Of a stretch of DNA of 64,000 nt, positions 1-10,163 are shown piece after piece. The first letter of the stretch is position 1; every line of letters starts with the position of its first letter. This DNA is from Acidovorax sp. YS12 (GTDB taxonomy: Bacteria; Pseudomonadota; Gammaproteobacteria; Burkholderiales; Burkholderiaceae_C): assembly GCA_021496925.1 (NCBI GenBank), contig CP053915.1:4181501-4245500 (forward strand), read 5' to 3'. The notes beneath the pieces are model-generated. The model made no database searches. It was not told the DNA's origin and saw only the letters and a list, made by a program, of their open reading frames with translations. Made by a program: the position numbers and the translations under genes.

Positions 1-804
1 GTGGTGCGCCGCGTGCGCCCCGACGTGGTGCTGGGCATGGGCGGCTACGTCACCTTCCCCGGCGGCATGATGGCCGTGCTGGCGGGCAAGCCGCTGGTGC
101 TGCATGAGCAGAACTCCGTCGCCGGCATGGCGAACAAGGTGCTGGCGGGCGTGGCCGACCGCATCTTCACCGCCTTCCCCGGCGTGCTGAAAAAAGGCCA
201 GTGGGTCGGCAACCCGCTGCGCGAGGCCTTCCTGGCGCAGCCCGCGCCGGCCGCGCGCTTCGCCGGGCGCAGCGGGCCGCTGCGCCTGCTGGTGGTGGGC
301 GGCAGCCTGGGCGCCAAGGCGCTGAACGAGATCGTGCCGCAGGCGCTGGCGCTGATGCCCGAGGCCGCGCGCCCGCAGGTCACGCACCAGAGCGGCGCCG
401 CGCAGATCGACGCGTTGCGCGCCCATTACGCCGCCGCCGGCGTGCAGGCCGACCTGACGCCGTTCATCGACGACACCGCCAGCGCCTTCGCGCAGGCCGA
501 CGTGGTGGTCTGCCGCGCGGGCGCCAGCACCGTGACCGAGCTGGCCGCCGTGGGCGCGGCGGCGGTGTTCGTGCCCTTCCCGGCGGCGGTGGACGACCAC
601 CAGACCACCAATGCCCAGTTCCTGGTGCAGGCAGGCGGCGGCTGGCTTGTGCAGCAGCGCGACCTGACGCCTGGCGGACTGGCCCAGATGCTACAAAACA
701 TGGAGCGCCCCGCGCTTGTCCAGCGGGCGCAAAACGCCAAAAACATGCAAAAAACCGAAGCCACCGCCGCGGTGGTCGCGGCCTGCGAGGAGCTGGCCAC
801 ATGA
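1..804 (+). CDS. murG: MurG, UDP-GlcNAc:lipid I GlcNAc transferase (5' end missing)
   Basis: Adds GlcNAc to undecaprenyl-PP-MurNAc-pentapeptide at the inner face of the membrane, giving lipid II. Visible MurG features are the acceptor-side GMGGYVTFPGG stretch, LHEQNSVAGMANK, and in the C-terminal GT-B domain VVGGSLGAKALNE and CRAGASTVTELAAVG. The 267 readable residues are about 90 short of the usual length, so the start lies upstream of base 1 and the GTG at base 1 is an internal codon. The stop overlaps murC by ATGA. The last about 30 residues are encoded partly by a dispersed repeat (691-747), so the C-terminus may differ from relatives. Confidence 0.95.
   Translation: MVRRVRPDVVLGMGGYVTFPGGMMAVLAGKPLVLHEQNSVAGMANKVLAGVADRIFTAFPGVLKKGQWVGNPLREAFLAQPAPAARFAGRSGPLRLLVVGGSLGAKALNEIVPQALALMPEAARPQVTHQSGAAQIDALRAHYAAAGVQADLTPFIDDTASAFAQADVVVCRAGASTVTELAAVGAAAVFVPFPAAVDDHQTTNAQFLVQAGGGWLVQQRDLTPGGLAQMLQNMERPALVQRAQNAKNMQKTEATAAVVAACEELAT
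691..747 (+). repeat. Dispersed 60-bp repeat, copy 1 (inside murG)
   Basis: Matches the family pattern CTACAAAA-(N)-GAGC...GCGCTTGTCCA...GCGC...GCC. It is read in frame as LQNMERPALVQRAQNAKNM in the MurG C-terminus, the same frame as copies 2 and 4. Confidence 0.6.
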
Positions 805-2243
805 AACACGCCATCCGCCACATCCACTTCGTCGGCCTGGGCGGCGCCGGCATGAGCGGCATTGCCGAGGTGCTGCACAACCTGGGCTACCAGGTGTCGG
901 GCTCCGACCTGTCGGACAGCGCCACGCTGCGCCGCCTGCAGGGCCTGGGCATCGCCACCCACGTGGGCCACGACGCCGCCCACGTGCAGGGGGCCGATGC
1001 CGTGGTCACCTCCACGGCGGTGCAGGGCGACAACCCCGAGGTGCTGGCCGCGCGCGCGCGCAAGATTCCCGTGGTGCCGCGCGCGCTCATGCTGGCCGAG
1101 CTGATGCGCCTGCGCCAGGGCGTGGCCATCGCCGGCACGCACGGCAAGACGACGACCACCAGCCTGGTCACCAGCGTGCTGGCCGAGGCCGGGCTGGACC
1201 CCACTTTCGTCATCGGCGGGCGCCTGAACAGCGCCGGCGCCAACGCGCGGCTGGGGCAGGGCGAGTACATCGTGGTCGAGGCCGACGAGTCCGACGCCTC
1301 GTTCCTCAACCTGCTGCCGGTGATGGCCGTGGTCACCAACATCGACGCCGACCACATGGAGACCTACGGCCACGACTTCGGCCGGCTCAAGCAGGCGTTC
1401 GTGGACTTCCTGCACCGCATGCCGTTCTACGGCGCGGCCATCCTGTGCGTGGACAACCCGGGCGTGCGCGAGATCCTGGCCGACGTGGCGCGCCCCGTCA
1501 CCAGCTACGGCTTCGGCGAGGACGCGCAGGTGCGCGCCGTCAACGTGCGTGCCGACGCCGGGCGCATGCGCTTCACCGTGCAGCGGCGCAACGGCGTGAC
1601 CCTGCCCGACCTGGAGGTGGTGCTGAACCTGGCGGGCGAGCACAACGTGCTCAACGCGCTCGCGGCCATCGCCGTGGCGGTGGAGCTGGGCATTTCCGAC
1701 GATGCGGTGCTGCGCGCGCTGGCCGGCTTCACCGGCGTGGGGCGGCGCTTTCAGCGCTACGGCGACCAGCCGGCGCGGGCGGAAAACGGCGGCGGCCACT
1801 ACCAGCTCATCGAGGACTACGGCCACCACCCGGTGGAGATGGCCGCCACGCTGGCGGCGGCGCGCGGCGCTTTCCCCGGGCGGCGCCTGGTGCTGGCGTT
1901 CCAGCCGCACCGCTACAGCCGCACGCGCGACTGCTTCGAGGATTTCGTCAAGGTGCTGGGCCAGGCCGACGTGGTGCTGCTGACCGAGGTCTACGCGGCG
2001 GGCGAGGCGCCCATCGTCGCCGCCGACGGGCGCTCGCTGGCGCGCGCGCTGCGCGTGGCGGGCCGCGTCGAGCCCGTGTTCATCGACGACGTGGCCGAGC
2101 TGCCGCGCGCCATCGTGCAAAGCGCGCGCGCGGGCGACGTGGTGCTGTGCATGGGCGCGGGCTCGATCGGCGCGGTGCCTGGGAAGGTGGCCGAACTGCT
2201 ACAGAATAGTGAGCTGCTGGCGCAGGATGGGAAAGCGTTATGA
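801..2243 (+). CDS. murC: MurC, UDP-N-acetylmuramate--L-alanine ligase
   Basis: ATP-dependent cytoplasmic ligase adding the first amino acid of the peptidoglycan stem peptide. The 480 residues begin IHFVGLGGAGMSGIAEVL (N-terminal nucleotide-binding domain). The Mur-ligase P-loop GTHGKTTTTS follows at about 113, then the EADESDASFL metal/ATP region and the C-terminal domain with DYGHHPVEMAAT and FQPHRYSRTRD. The start is the ATG overlapping the murG stop. The last about 15 residues (LLQNSELLAQDGKAL) are encoded by a dispersed repeat that runs across the junction into ddl. It belongs to the dcw operon and is translationally coupled on both sides. Confidence 0.97.
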   Translation: MKHAIRHIHFVGLGGAGMSGIAEVLHNLGYQVSGSDLSDSATLRRLQGLGIATHVGHDAAHVQGADAVVTSTAVQGDNPEVLAARARKIPVVPRALMLAELMRLRQGVAIAGTHGKTTTTSLVTSVLAEAGLDPTFVIGGRLNSAGANARLGQGEYIVVEADESDASFLNLLPVMAVVTNIDADHMETYGHDFGRLKQAFVDFLHRMPFYGAAILCVDNPGVREILADVARPVTSYGFGEDAQVRAVNVRADAGRMRFTVQRRNGVTLPDLEVVLNLAGEHNVLNALAAIAVAVELGISDDAVLRALAGFTGVGRRFQRYGDQPARAENGGGHYQLIEDYGHHPVEMAATLAAARGAFPGRRLVLAFQPHRYSRTRDCFEDFVKVLGQADVVLLTEVYAAGEAPIVAADGRSLARALRVAGRVEPVFIDDVAELPRAIVQSARAGDVVLCMGAGSIGAVPGKVAELLQNSELLAQDGKAL

Positions 2244-2256
2244 GCCAATTTGATCC
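2199..2256 (+). repeat. Dispersed 60-bp repeat, copy 2 (murC/ddl junction)
   Basis: Contains CTACAGAATAG, GAGCTGCTGGCGC, AAAGCGTTATGAGCC and AATTTGATCC, following the family pattern throughout. It encodes the MurC C-terminus, the overlapping stop/start ATGA and the first residues of Ddl. Confidence 0.8.
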
Positions 2257-3244
2257 TCAATCCGACACCGGATTCAACGCCGCGGCCCTGGGCAAGGTGG
2301 CCGTGCTCATGGGCGGCGATTCGTCCGAGCGCGAGGTGTCGCTGATGTCCGGCGGCGGCGTGCTGCAGGCGCTGCGCGCGCGCGGCGTGGATGCGCACGC
2401 CTTCGACCCGGCGCACGCCAGCCTGGCCGACCTCAAGACCCATGGCTACACGCGCTGCTTCATCGCGCTGCACGGCCGCCATGGCGAGGACGGGACGGTG
2501 CAGGGCGCGCTGGAGCTGCTCGGCATTCCCTACACCGGCTCGGGTGTGATGGCGTCGAGCATCGCCATGGACAAGATCATGACCAAGCGCATCTGGCGCT
2601 TCGAGGGCCTGCCGACGCCGGACTGGCGCCTCGTCGCCAGCGCCGCCGAAACCGCGCAGGCCCTGGCCGCGCTGGGTGCGCCGATGATCGTCAAGCCTTC
2701 GCGCGAAGGCTCCACCATCGGGCTGACCAAGGTCACCTCGCCCGGCCAGTGCGAGCAGGCCTACCGCCTGGCCGCGCAGCACGACCCCGAGGTGCTGTGC
2801 GAGCAGTTCATCGACGGCGACGAGACCACCTGCCCGGTGCTCGGCCAGGGCGCCGGCGCTGCGGCGCTGCCGGTGATCCGCATCGTCGCGCCCGAGGGCA
2901 ACTACGACTACCAGAACAAGTACTTCACCGACGTGACGCAGTACCACTGCCCGAGCGGCCTGCCCGAGGCCGAGGAGCGCGCCATCCAGCGCCTGGTCGA
3001 GCGCGCCTACCGCACGCTGGGCTGCCGCGGCTGGGCGCGCGCCGACATCATGGTGCGCGCCAGCGACCGCCAGCCCTTCCTGCTGGAGATCAACACCTCG
3101 CCCGGCATGACCGGGCATTCGCTCGTGCCCATGTCGGCGCGCGCGGCGGGCACCAGCTACGAAGAGCTGTGCCTGCGCATCCTCGCCAGCGCCTCGCTCG
3201 ACGCGCTGCAGAACACCGCCGACACGGCCCTGGGAGGCGCATGA
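2240..3244 (+). CDS. ddl: D-alanine--D-alanine ligase
   Basis: Joins two D-Ala residues for the peptidoglycan pentapeptide; a cytoplasmic ATP-grasp enzyme. VAVLMGGDSSEREVSL marks the N-terminal domain, KPSREGSTIGLTKV the ATP-grasp lysine region, and LEINTSPGMTGHSLVPMSARAAG the C-terminal metal/substrate site. The 334 residues carry an N-terminal extension of roughly 15 residues ahead of the usual start of the fold, and the first few of these come from the dispersed repeat at 2199-2256. The start overlaps the murC stop and the stop overlaps ftsQ, so translation is probably coupled. Confidence 0.96.
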   Translation: MSQFDPQSDTGFNAAALGKVAVLMGGDSSEREVSLMSGGGVLQALRARGVDAHAFDPAHASLADLKTHGYTRCFIALHGRHGEDGTVQGALELLGIPYTGSGVMASSIAMDKIMTKRIWRFEGLPTPDWRLVASAAETAQALAALGAPMIVKPSREGSTIGLTKVTSPGQCEQAYRLAAQHDPEVLCEQFIDGDETTCPVLGQGAGAAALPVIRIVAPEGNYDYQNKYFTDVTQYHCPSGLPEAEERAIQRLVERAYRTLGCRGWARADIMVRASDRQPFLLEINTSPGMTGHSLVPMSARAAGTSYEELCLRILASASLDALQNTADTALGGA

Positions 3245-4035
3245 ACGCTCCGCTGCCCGCACCGCTGGACGTCAGGCTCATGAACTGGACCGCCTCGGCC
3301 CTGTTCGTGTGCTGCGCCGCGCTCGTGCTGGCAGCGGGCGCGCGCTGGCTGCTGGGGCGCCCGGCATTCGCCATCCACCGCATCGTGGTGCAGGGCGACC
3401 TGGTGCACAACAACGCGGTCGGCCTGCGCCCCATGGTCATGCCCAGCCTGGCGGGCAACTTCTTCACGGTGGATCTGGAGGCCGTGCGCGCGGCCTTCGA
3501 GCAGGCTCCCTGGGTGCGCAGCGCCCAGGTGCGGCGCGAATTCCCCAGCGGCCTGCGCGTGGTGCTGCGCGAGCACGACGCCGTGGCCCTGTGGGGCGCC
3601 GAGTCGGAATCCAAGCTGCTCAACGGCGATGGCGAGGTCTTCGAGGCCGAGGCCGACGACGAAGAGCAGGACAGCCTGCCGCGCCTGCAGGGGCCGCAGG
3701 GCCAGGCGGGCGAGGTGCTGGCCATGTACCGCCGGCTGGCGCCGGTGTTCGAGCCGCTGGGGCTGGAGCTGGACGAGTTGCAGCTTTCCGGGCGCGGCGG
3801 CTGGCGCGCGCTGCTCGACAGCGGCGCGGCGGTGGAGCTGGGCGGCGGCACGCCCGAGGCCGTGGTGGCGCGCACGCAGCGCTTCGCGCGCACGCTGGCG
3901 CAGGTGGCGCAGCAGTACCGGCGCAGGCCGGAGGCGCTGGAGTCGGCCGACCTGCGCCACGAGGGCGGCTACGCCGTGCGTCTGCGCGGCGTGACCACGG
4001 TGAGCGACGAACAGGCAGCGAAAAAGGTGCGCTGA
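3241..4035 (+). CDS. ftsQ: Cell division protein FtsQ
   Basis: Bitopic inner-membrane divisome protein linking early and late division proteins (partners FtsB and FtsL). The 264 residues have a short cytoplasmic N-terminus, one membrane segment at about 16-37 (SALFVCCAALVLAAGARWLL), then a POTRA domain starting FAIHRIVVQGDL with VDLEAVRAAFEQAPWVRSAQV. The FtsQ beta domain follows. The ATG overlaps the ddl stop by four bases. Size and position between ddl and ftsA agree with the family. Confidence 0.93.
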   Translation: MNAPLPAPLDVRLMNWTASALFVCCAALVLAAGARWLLGRPAFAIHRIVVQGDLVHNNAVGLRPMVMPSLAGNFFTVDLEAVRAAFEQAPWVRSAQVRREFPSGLRVVLREHDAVALWGAESESKLLNGDGEVFEAEADDEEQDSLPRLQGPQGQAGEVLAMYRRLAPVFEPLGLELDELQLSGRGGWRALLDSGAAVELGGGTPEAVVARTQRFARTLAQVAQQYRRRPEALESADLRHEGGYAVRLRGVTTVSDEQAAKKVR

Positions 4036-4073
4036 GGCGCCACGGGACAACGAAACAGAGGGCACACAGGCAT

Positions 4074-5303
4074 ATGGCAAGAGAATACAAAGACGTGGTC
4101 GTAGGGCTGGACATCGGCACCGCCAAGGTCATGGCCGTGGTCGCCGAGGTGCTGCCCGGCGGCGAGCTGAAGCTCGCGGGCCTGGGCGTGGCGCCGAGCA
4201 ACGGCCTCAAGCGCGGCGTGGTCGTGAACATCGACGCCACGGTGCAGAGCATCCAGCAGGCGCTGAAAGAGGCCGAGCTGATGGCCGACTGCAAGATCCA
4301 GCGCGTCTACACCGGCATCACCGGCAGCCACATCCGCGGCCAGAACTCGCGCGGCATGGTGGCCATCAAGGACAAGGAAGTCACCGCCACCGACGTGGCA
4401 CGCGTGGTGGAGACGGCCAAGGCCATCAACATCTCCAGCGACCAGCGCCTGCTGCTGGTGGAGCCGCAGGAGTTCGTGATCGACGGGCAGGACGTGAAGG
4501 AGCCCATCGGCATGAGCGGCATCCGCCTGGAGGCCAACATCCACATCGTCACCGGCGCGCAGAGCGCGGCCGAGAACATCATCAAGTGCGTGCGCCGCTG
4601 CGGCCTGGAGGTGGAGCAGTTGATGCTCAACCCGCTGGCCAGCAGCCAGGCCGTGCTCACCGACGACGAGCGCGAGCTCGGCGTGGCCGTGGTGGACATC
4701 GGCGCGGGCACGACCGACGTGGCCATCTTCACCGGCGGCGCGATCCGCCACACGGCGGTGATCCCGGCGGCGGGCGACCTGATCACCAGCGACATCGCCA
4801 TGGCGCTGCGCACTCCGACCAAGGATGCCGAGGACATCAAGGTGGAAAGCGGCTACGCCAAGCAGCTGCTGGCCGACCCCGAGGCCCAGGTGGAGGTGCC
4901 CGGCCTGGGCGACCGCGGCCCGCGCCTGCTCAGCCGCCAGGTGCTGGCGGGCGTGATCGAGCCGCGCGTGGAGGAGATCTTCTCGCTCGTGCACCAGGCC
5001 ATCCGCGACTCGGGCTACGAGGAAGTGCTGTCCTCGGGCATCGTGCTCACGGGCGGCAGCTCGGTCATGCCGGGCATGGTGGAGCTGGGCGAGGACATCT
5101 TCCTCAAGCCCGTGCGCCGCGGCATCCCGAAGTATTCGAGCGCGCTGGCCGACATGGTGGCGCAGCCACGCGCGGCCACCGTCATGGGCCAGCTCGAGGA
5201 GGCGCGCCAGGCGCGCCTGCGCGGCTTCAAGGTGGCGGCCAAGAGCGGGTCGATGAAGACCGCGTTCGGCCGCTTCAAGGACTTCATCGTGGGGAACTTC
5301 TGA
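4074..5303 (+). CDS. ftsA: Cell division protein FtsA
   Basis: Actin-fold ATPase that tethers FtsZ filaments to the membrane and recruits later division proteins. The 409 residues show the actin-type phosphate loops GLDIGTAKVMAVVAEV (near 10) and VVDIGAGTTDVAIF (near 205), and the adenosine-site GIVLTGGSSVMPGMVEL (near 320). The C-terminal SMKTAFGRFKDFIVGNF is the amphipathic membrane-targeting helix. The start is 38 bases after ftsQ; ATG at 4074 gives the standard N-terminus. Confidence 0.97.
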   Translation: MAREYKDVVVGLDIGTAKVMAVVAEVLPGGELKLAGLGVAPSNGLKRGVVVNIDATVQSIQQALKEAELMADCKIQRVYTGITGSHIRGQNSRGMVAIKDKEVTATDVARVVETAKAINISSDQRLLLVEPQEFVIDGQDVKEPIGMSGIRLEANIHIVTGAQSAAENIIKCVRRCGLEVEQLMLNPLASSQAVLTDDERELGVAVVDIGAGTTDVAIFTGGAIRHTAVIPAAGDLITSDIAMALRTPTKDAEDIKVESGYAKQLLADPEAQVEVPGLGDRGPRLLSRQVLAGVIEPRVEEIFSLVHQAIRDSGYEEVLSSGIVLTGGSSVMPGMVELGEDIFLKPVRRGIPKYSSALADMVAQPRAATVMGQLEEARQARLRGFKVAAKSGSMKTAFGRFKDFIVGNF

Positions 5304-5456
5304 CCATGCCCCTCGACTGGAACTGGTTCGTGCGCGCGGGGCCCGCGCGCCGCTCGCGGCGGTGCGGCACCGGGCCACCGCCCATGGGGCGCTCGCCCCC
5401 CCCACCTCTTTTACCCCAGGCACATTGTTTTTCAGAGTAGTTTCAGGAGCACCCAC

Positions 5457-6683
5457 ATGACCATCGAAATGATCGAGTCCGAAGAGTTCAACCAGGGCAC
5501 GCAGATCAAGGTGATCGGTGTCGGCGGCGGCGGCGGCAACGCCGTCGAGCACATGATCGCGCGCGCCGTGCAGGGCGTGGAATTCGTCTGCGCCAACACC
5601 GACGCGCAGGCCCTCACGCGCAGCACGGCGCACCGCCACATCCAGCTCGGCGGCAGCGGCCTGGGCGCGGGCAGCAAGCCCGAGAAAGCGCGCGAGGCCG
5701 CCGAGAGCGCCGAGGCCGAGATCCGCCAGGCCATCCAGGGCGCGCACATGCTGTTCATCACCGCCGGCATGGGCGGCGGCACGGGCACGGGCGCCGCGCC
5801 GGTGATCGCGCGCATCGCCAAGGACATGGGCATCCTCACCGTGGGCGTGGTCACCAAGCCCTTCGAGTGGGAAGGCAGCCGCCGCATGAAGAATGCCGAC
5901 GACGGCCTGTCCGAGCTGGAGAGCAACGTCGATTCGCTGATCGTCGTGCTCAACGAGAAGCTCATCGAGGTGCTCGGCAACGACATCACGCAGGAGGAAG
6001 CCTTCGCCCATGCCAACGACGTGCTGAAGAACGCCGTGGGCGGGATCGCCGAGATCATCAACGACTACGGCCTGGTGAACGTCGACTTCGAGGACGTGCG
6101 CACCGTGATGGGCGAGCCCGGCCGCGCCATGATGGGCACGGCCACGGCCAGCGGCCCGGACCGCGCGCGCATCGCCGCCGAGCAGGCCATCGCCTGCCCG
6201 CTGCTCGAAGGCATCGACCTCTCGGGCGCCAAGGGTGTGCTGGTGCTGGTTACGGCCGCCAAGGGCAGCCTGAAGATGGCCGAGTCGGGCCAGGCCATGA
6301 GCACCATCAACGCCTATGCCGCGCCCGATGCGCACGTCATCTACGGCGCGGCCTACGACGACACCCTGGGCGACGAGATCCGCGTCACGGTGGTGGCCAC
6401 CGGCCTGTCGCGCCCCAACGTGCGCCGCCAGCCCATGCAGGTGGTGCAGGGCGCGCTGCGCACCGGCACCGACAACATCCCGTACCCGATGCCCATGGCC
6501 GGTGGCGCGGGCCCGGCGCTGGGCGGCGCGGGCGGCGTGGCGGGCGCCGATTACGGCAGCATGGCCGTGCCCAGCGTGTGGCGCAACAACCGCACGCAGG
6601 CGGCGGCGCGCGTGGACGCGCTGTCCTCGGGCGGCATGGACGACCTGGAAATCCCGGCGTTCCTGCGCAAGCAGGCCGATTAG
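5457..6683 (+). CDS. ftsZ: Cell division protein FtsZ
   Basis: Tubulin-like GTPase that forms the cytokinetic Z-ring. The 408 residues contain IKVIGVGGGGGNAVEHM, the tubulin signature GMGGGTGTGAAP near 104, the T7 loop region NVDFEDVRTVM, a low-complexity Gly/Ala-rich linker, and the conserved C-terminal tail DDLEIPAFLRKQAD that binds FtsA and ZipA-like partners. An AGGAG lies nine bases before the ATG. The 153 bases between ftsA and ftsZ hold no gene and probably carry extra ftsZ promoter activity. A terminator follows. Confidence 0.98.
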   Translation: MTIEMIESEEFNQGTQIKVIGVGGGGGNAVEHMIARAVQGVEFVCANTDAQALTRSTAHRHIQLGGSGLGAGSKPEKAREAAESAEAEIRQAIQGAHMLFITAGMGGGTGTGAAPVIARIAKDMGILTVGVVTKPFEWEGSRRMKNADDGLSELESNVDSLIVVLNEKLIEVLGNDITQEEAFAHANDVLKNAVGGIAEIINDYGLVNVDFEDVRTVMGEPGRAMMGTATASGPDRARIAAEQAIACPLLEGIDLSGAKGVLVLVTAAKGSLKMAESGQAMSTINAYAAPDAHVIYGAAYDDTLGDEIRVTVVATGLSRPNVRRQPMQVVQGALRTGTDNIPYPMPMAGGAGPALGGAGGVAGADYGSMAVPSVWRNNRTQAAARVDALSSGGMDDLEIPAFLRKQAD

Positions 6684-6735
6684 GCCGGCTGAGTGCACGG
6701 CGTGCCCGCATGCGCGGGCTGCCGTGGCGCCGTCC

Positions 6736-6768
6736 AACCCGCTGGCGTGCCAGCGGGTTTTCTTTTTT
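6736..6768 (+). terminator. Rho-independent terminator after ftsZ
   Basis: Perfect stem AACCCGCTGGC / GCCAGCGGGTT with a two-base loop, followed by TTCTTTTTT. It closes the dcw operon before lpxC. Confidence 0.9.
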
Positions 6769-6856
6769 GTGCGGTGCTGGCGTGGCCCGGGGCCATGGCC
6801 GGCATAGCCGGCGTCAATCGGCCCGCAGGCACCCCGGCTACTAAAATCATCGGCCT

Positions 6857-7780
6857 ATGCTCCAGCAACGCACCATCAAGACCCTGACCCGCGCCGTGGG
6901 CGTGGGCCTGCACAGCGGCCAGCGGGTCGAGCTGACCCTGCGGCCGGCCCAGCCCGATACGGGCATCGTCTTTCGCCGCGTGGACTTGCCGGAGCCGGTG
7001 GACATTCCCATCAGCGCCACGGCGGTGGTCGATACGCGCATGGCCTCGACCATCGGCGCGGGCGGCGCCAAGGTGCACACGGTGGAGCACATCATGTCGG
7101 CCTGCGCGGGCCTGGGGCTGGACAACCTCTACATCGACATCACCGCCGAGGAGGTGCCGATCCTCGACGGCTCGTCGGCTTCGTTCGTGTTCCTGCTGCA
7201 AAGCGCGGGCGTGGAATTGCAGAAGGCACCCAAGCGCTTCATTCGCGTGATCCGGCCCGTCGAGGTGCGTGAGGGCGAGGGTGCGCAGCTGAAGTGGGCG
7301 CGGCTCGAGCCATACCACGGCTACAAGCTGCGCTTCGAGATCGACTTTGCCCATCCGGCGGTGGATTCCACCGGCCAGTGCGTGGAGTTCGACCTGGGCC
7401 ATGGCAACTACGCGCGCGACATCGCGCGCGCGCGCACTTTCGGCTTCACGCGCGACGTGGAGATGCTGCGCGCCAACGGCCTGGCGCTGGGCGGCGGGCT
7501 GGACAATGCCATCGTCATGGACGACTACAAGGTGCTCAACAGCGATGGCCTGCGCTACGACGCCGAGTTCGCGCGCCACAAGATCCTCGACGCCATGGGG
7601 GATCTGTACCTGGTAGGCAAGCCGCTGCTGGCGGCCTACAGCGCCTTCCGCTCGGGCCACGCCATGAACAACCAGCTGCTGCGCGCGCTGCTGGCGCAGC
7701 CCGATGCGTGGGAGATCACCAGCTTCGACAGCGAGCGCCAGGCCCCCGCAGGGTTCGCCCAGCCCGTGGGCGCCTGGTAG
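6857..7780 (+). CDS. lpxC: LpxC, UDP-3-O-acyl-GlcNAc deacetylase
   Basis: Zinc amidase catalysing the committed step of lipid A synthesis. The 307 residues start MLQQRTIKTLTRAVGVGLHSGQ. Zinc ligands are expected in HTVEHIMSACAGLG (near 76-80) and in the C-terminal KILDAMGDLYL and FRSGHAMNNQLLRALL segments. It follows the ftsZ terminator and has its own upstream TAAAAT (6841-6846) as a possible -10. The neighbourhood ftsZ-lpxC is the standard order in proteobacteria. Confidence 0.97.
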   Translation: MLQQRTIKTLTRAVGVGLHSGQRVELTLRPAQPDTGIVFRRVDLPEPVDIPISATAVVDTRMASTIGAGGAKVHTVEHIMSACAGLGLDNLYIDITAEEVPILDGSSASFVFLLQSAGVELQKAPKRFIRVIRPVEVREGEGAQLKWARLEPYHGYKLRFEIDFAHPAVDSTGQCVEFDLGHGNYARDIARARTFGFTRDVEMLRANGLALGGGLDNAIVMDDYKVLNSDGLRYDAEFARHKILDAMGDLYLVGKPLLAAYSAFRSGHAMNNQLLRALLAQPDAWEITSFDSERQAPAGFAQPVGAW

Positions 7781-7786
7781 CCGGGC

Positions 7787-7963
7787 ATGCTGCTTTTCCG
7801 CTGGATCGTCACCTTGCTGCTGCTCATGGCGGGGGTGTCTTTCGTGTTCTACGTCGGCACGGGCCAGGTGCGCTACCGGCGCTTCGGCCTCATGGTGCTG
7901 AAGTGGACGGTGATCGCCGCCTGTGCCTTCTTTGCCGTGCTGCTGGTCGGGCGCATCGCCTGA
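7787..7963 (+). CDS. Small membrane protein after lpxC, function unknown
   Basis: A 58-residue frame beginning MLLFRWIVTLLLLMAGVSFVFYVGTGQ, with two hydrophobic helices (about 5-23 and 38-56) separated by a basic loop VRYRRFGLMVLKW. It starts only six bases after lpxC, so it is likely co-transcribed and translated from the same message. No recognisable domain. Support is position, membrane-protein composition and lack of a competing frame; existence as a protein is inferred. Confidence 0.7.
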   Translation: MLLFRWIVTLLLLMAGVSFVFYVGTGQVRYRRFGLMVLKWTVIAACAFFAVLLVGRIA

Positions 7964-7971
7964 ATTTTCCC

Positions 7972-7977
7972 TATACT
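7972..7977 (+). promoter_or_regulatory. Possible -10 element for thiC
   Basis: TATACT lies about a dozen bases before the TPP aptamer, so the transcript would start almost at the aptamer. No convincing -35 was seen. Confidence 0.4.
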
Positions 7978-7987
7978 CGCGCCTGCT

Positions 7988-8088
7988 CCGGGGTGCACGT
8001 AGGATTAATTTCCTGGGCGTGCTGAGATGGCGGACCTGACCGCCGGAACCGCGAACTTGATCTGGTTAGTACCAGCGTAAGAAGAGCT
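7988..8088 (+). promoter_or_regulatory. TPP riboswitch (THI element)
   Basis: Carries the conserved thi-box parts in order: GGGGTGC at 7990, CTGAGA at 8022-8027, and near 8053-8082 the GAACTTGATCTGGTTAGTACCAGCGTA block. It sits 90 bases before thiC. Binding of thiamine pyrophosphate should reduce thiC expression. No clear intrinsic terminator follows, so control may be at translation. Confidence 0.95.
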
Positions 8089-8178
8089 GCAATGGAAGAG
8101 GTGCGTGCGCGTGTGTATCCGCGCGCGCCTTCCATCGATTGCGGAGCATTCCATCCACCCGCCCAAGGAATGCCCGCG

Positions 8179-10023
<1,845 letters not shown>

Positions 10024-10163
10024 CGGCGGCCGCATTGGTGGATTCCCTCTGGGCGCCCCGGCGGTTCGTAGCATAAAGTTACGCCCTCGCCAGGGTTCAC
10101 AAGGCCCTGGCTGCCCTGGCATGCGCATTGCATGAGACAGGGCTCTTCAGTCAAGGGGAATTC

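Noticed and set aside
1..3. GTG at base 1 as the murG start
   Set aside because: The protein would lack the N-terminal glycine-rich motif and about 90 residues; the window edge cuts the gene.
3969..6737. A 922-codon open frame on the minus strand
   Set aside because: Antisense to ftsA and ftsZ and rich in His, Ala and Arg; a shadow of high-GC coding sequence.
8092..8178. A 29-codon N-terminal extension of ThiC
   Set aside because: It lies between the riboswitch and the AAGGA site; the ATG at 8179 has the correct spacing.
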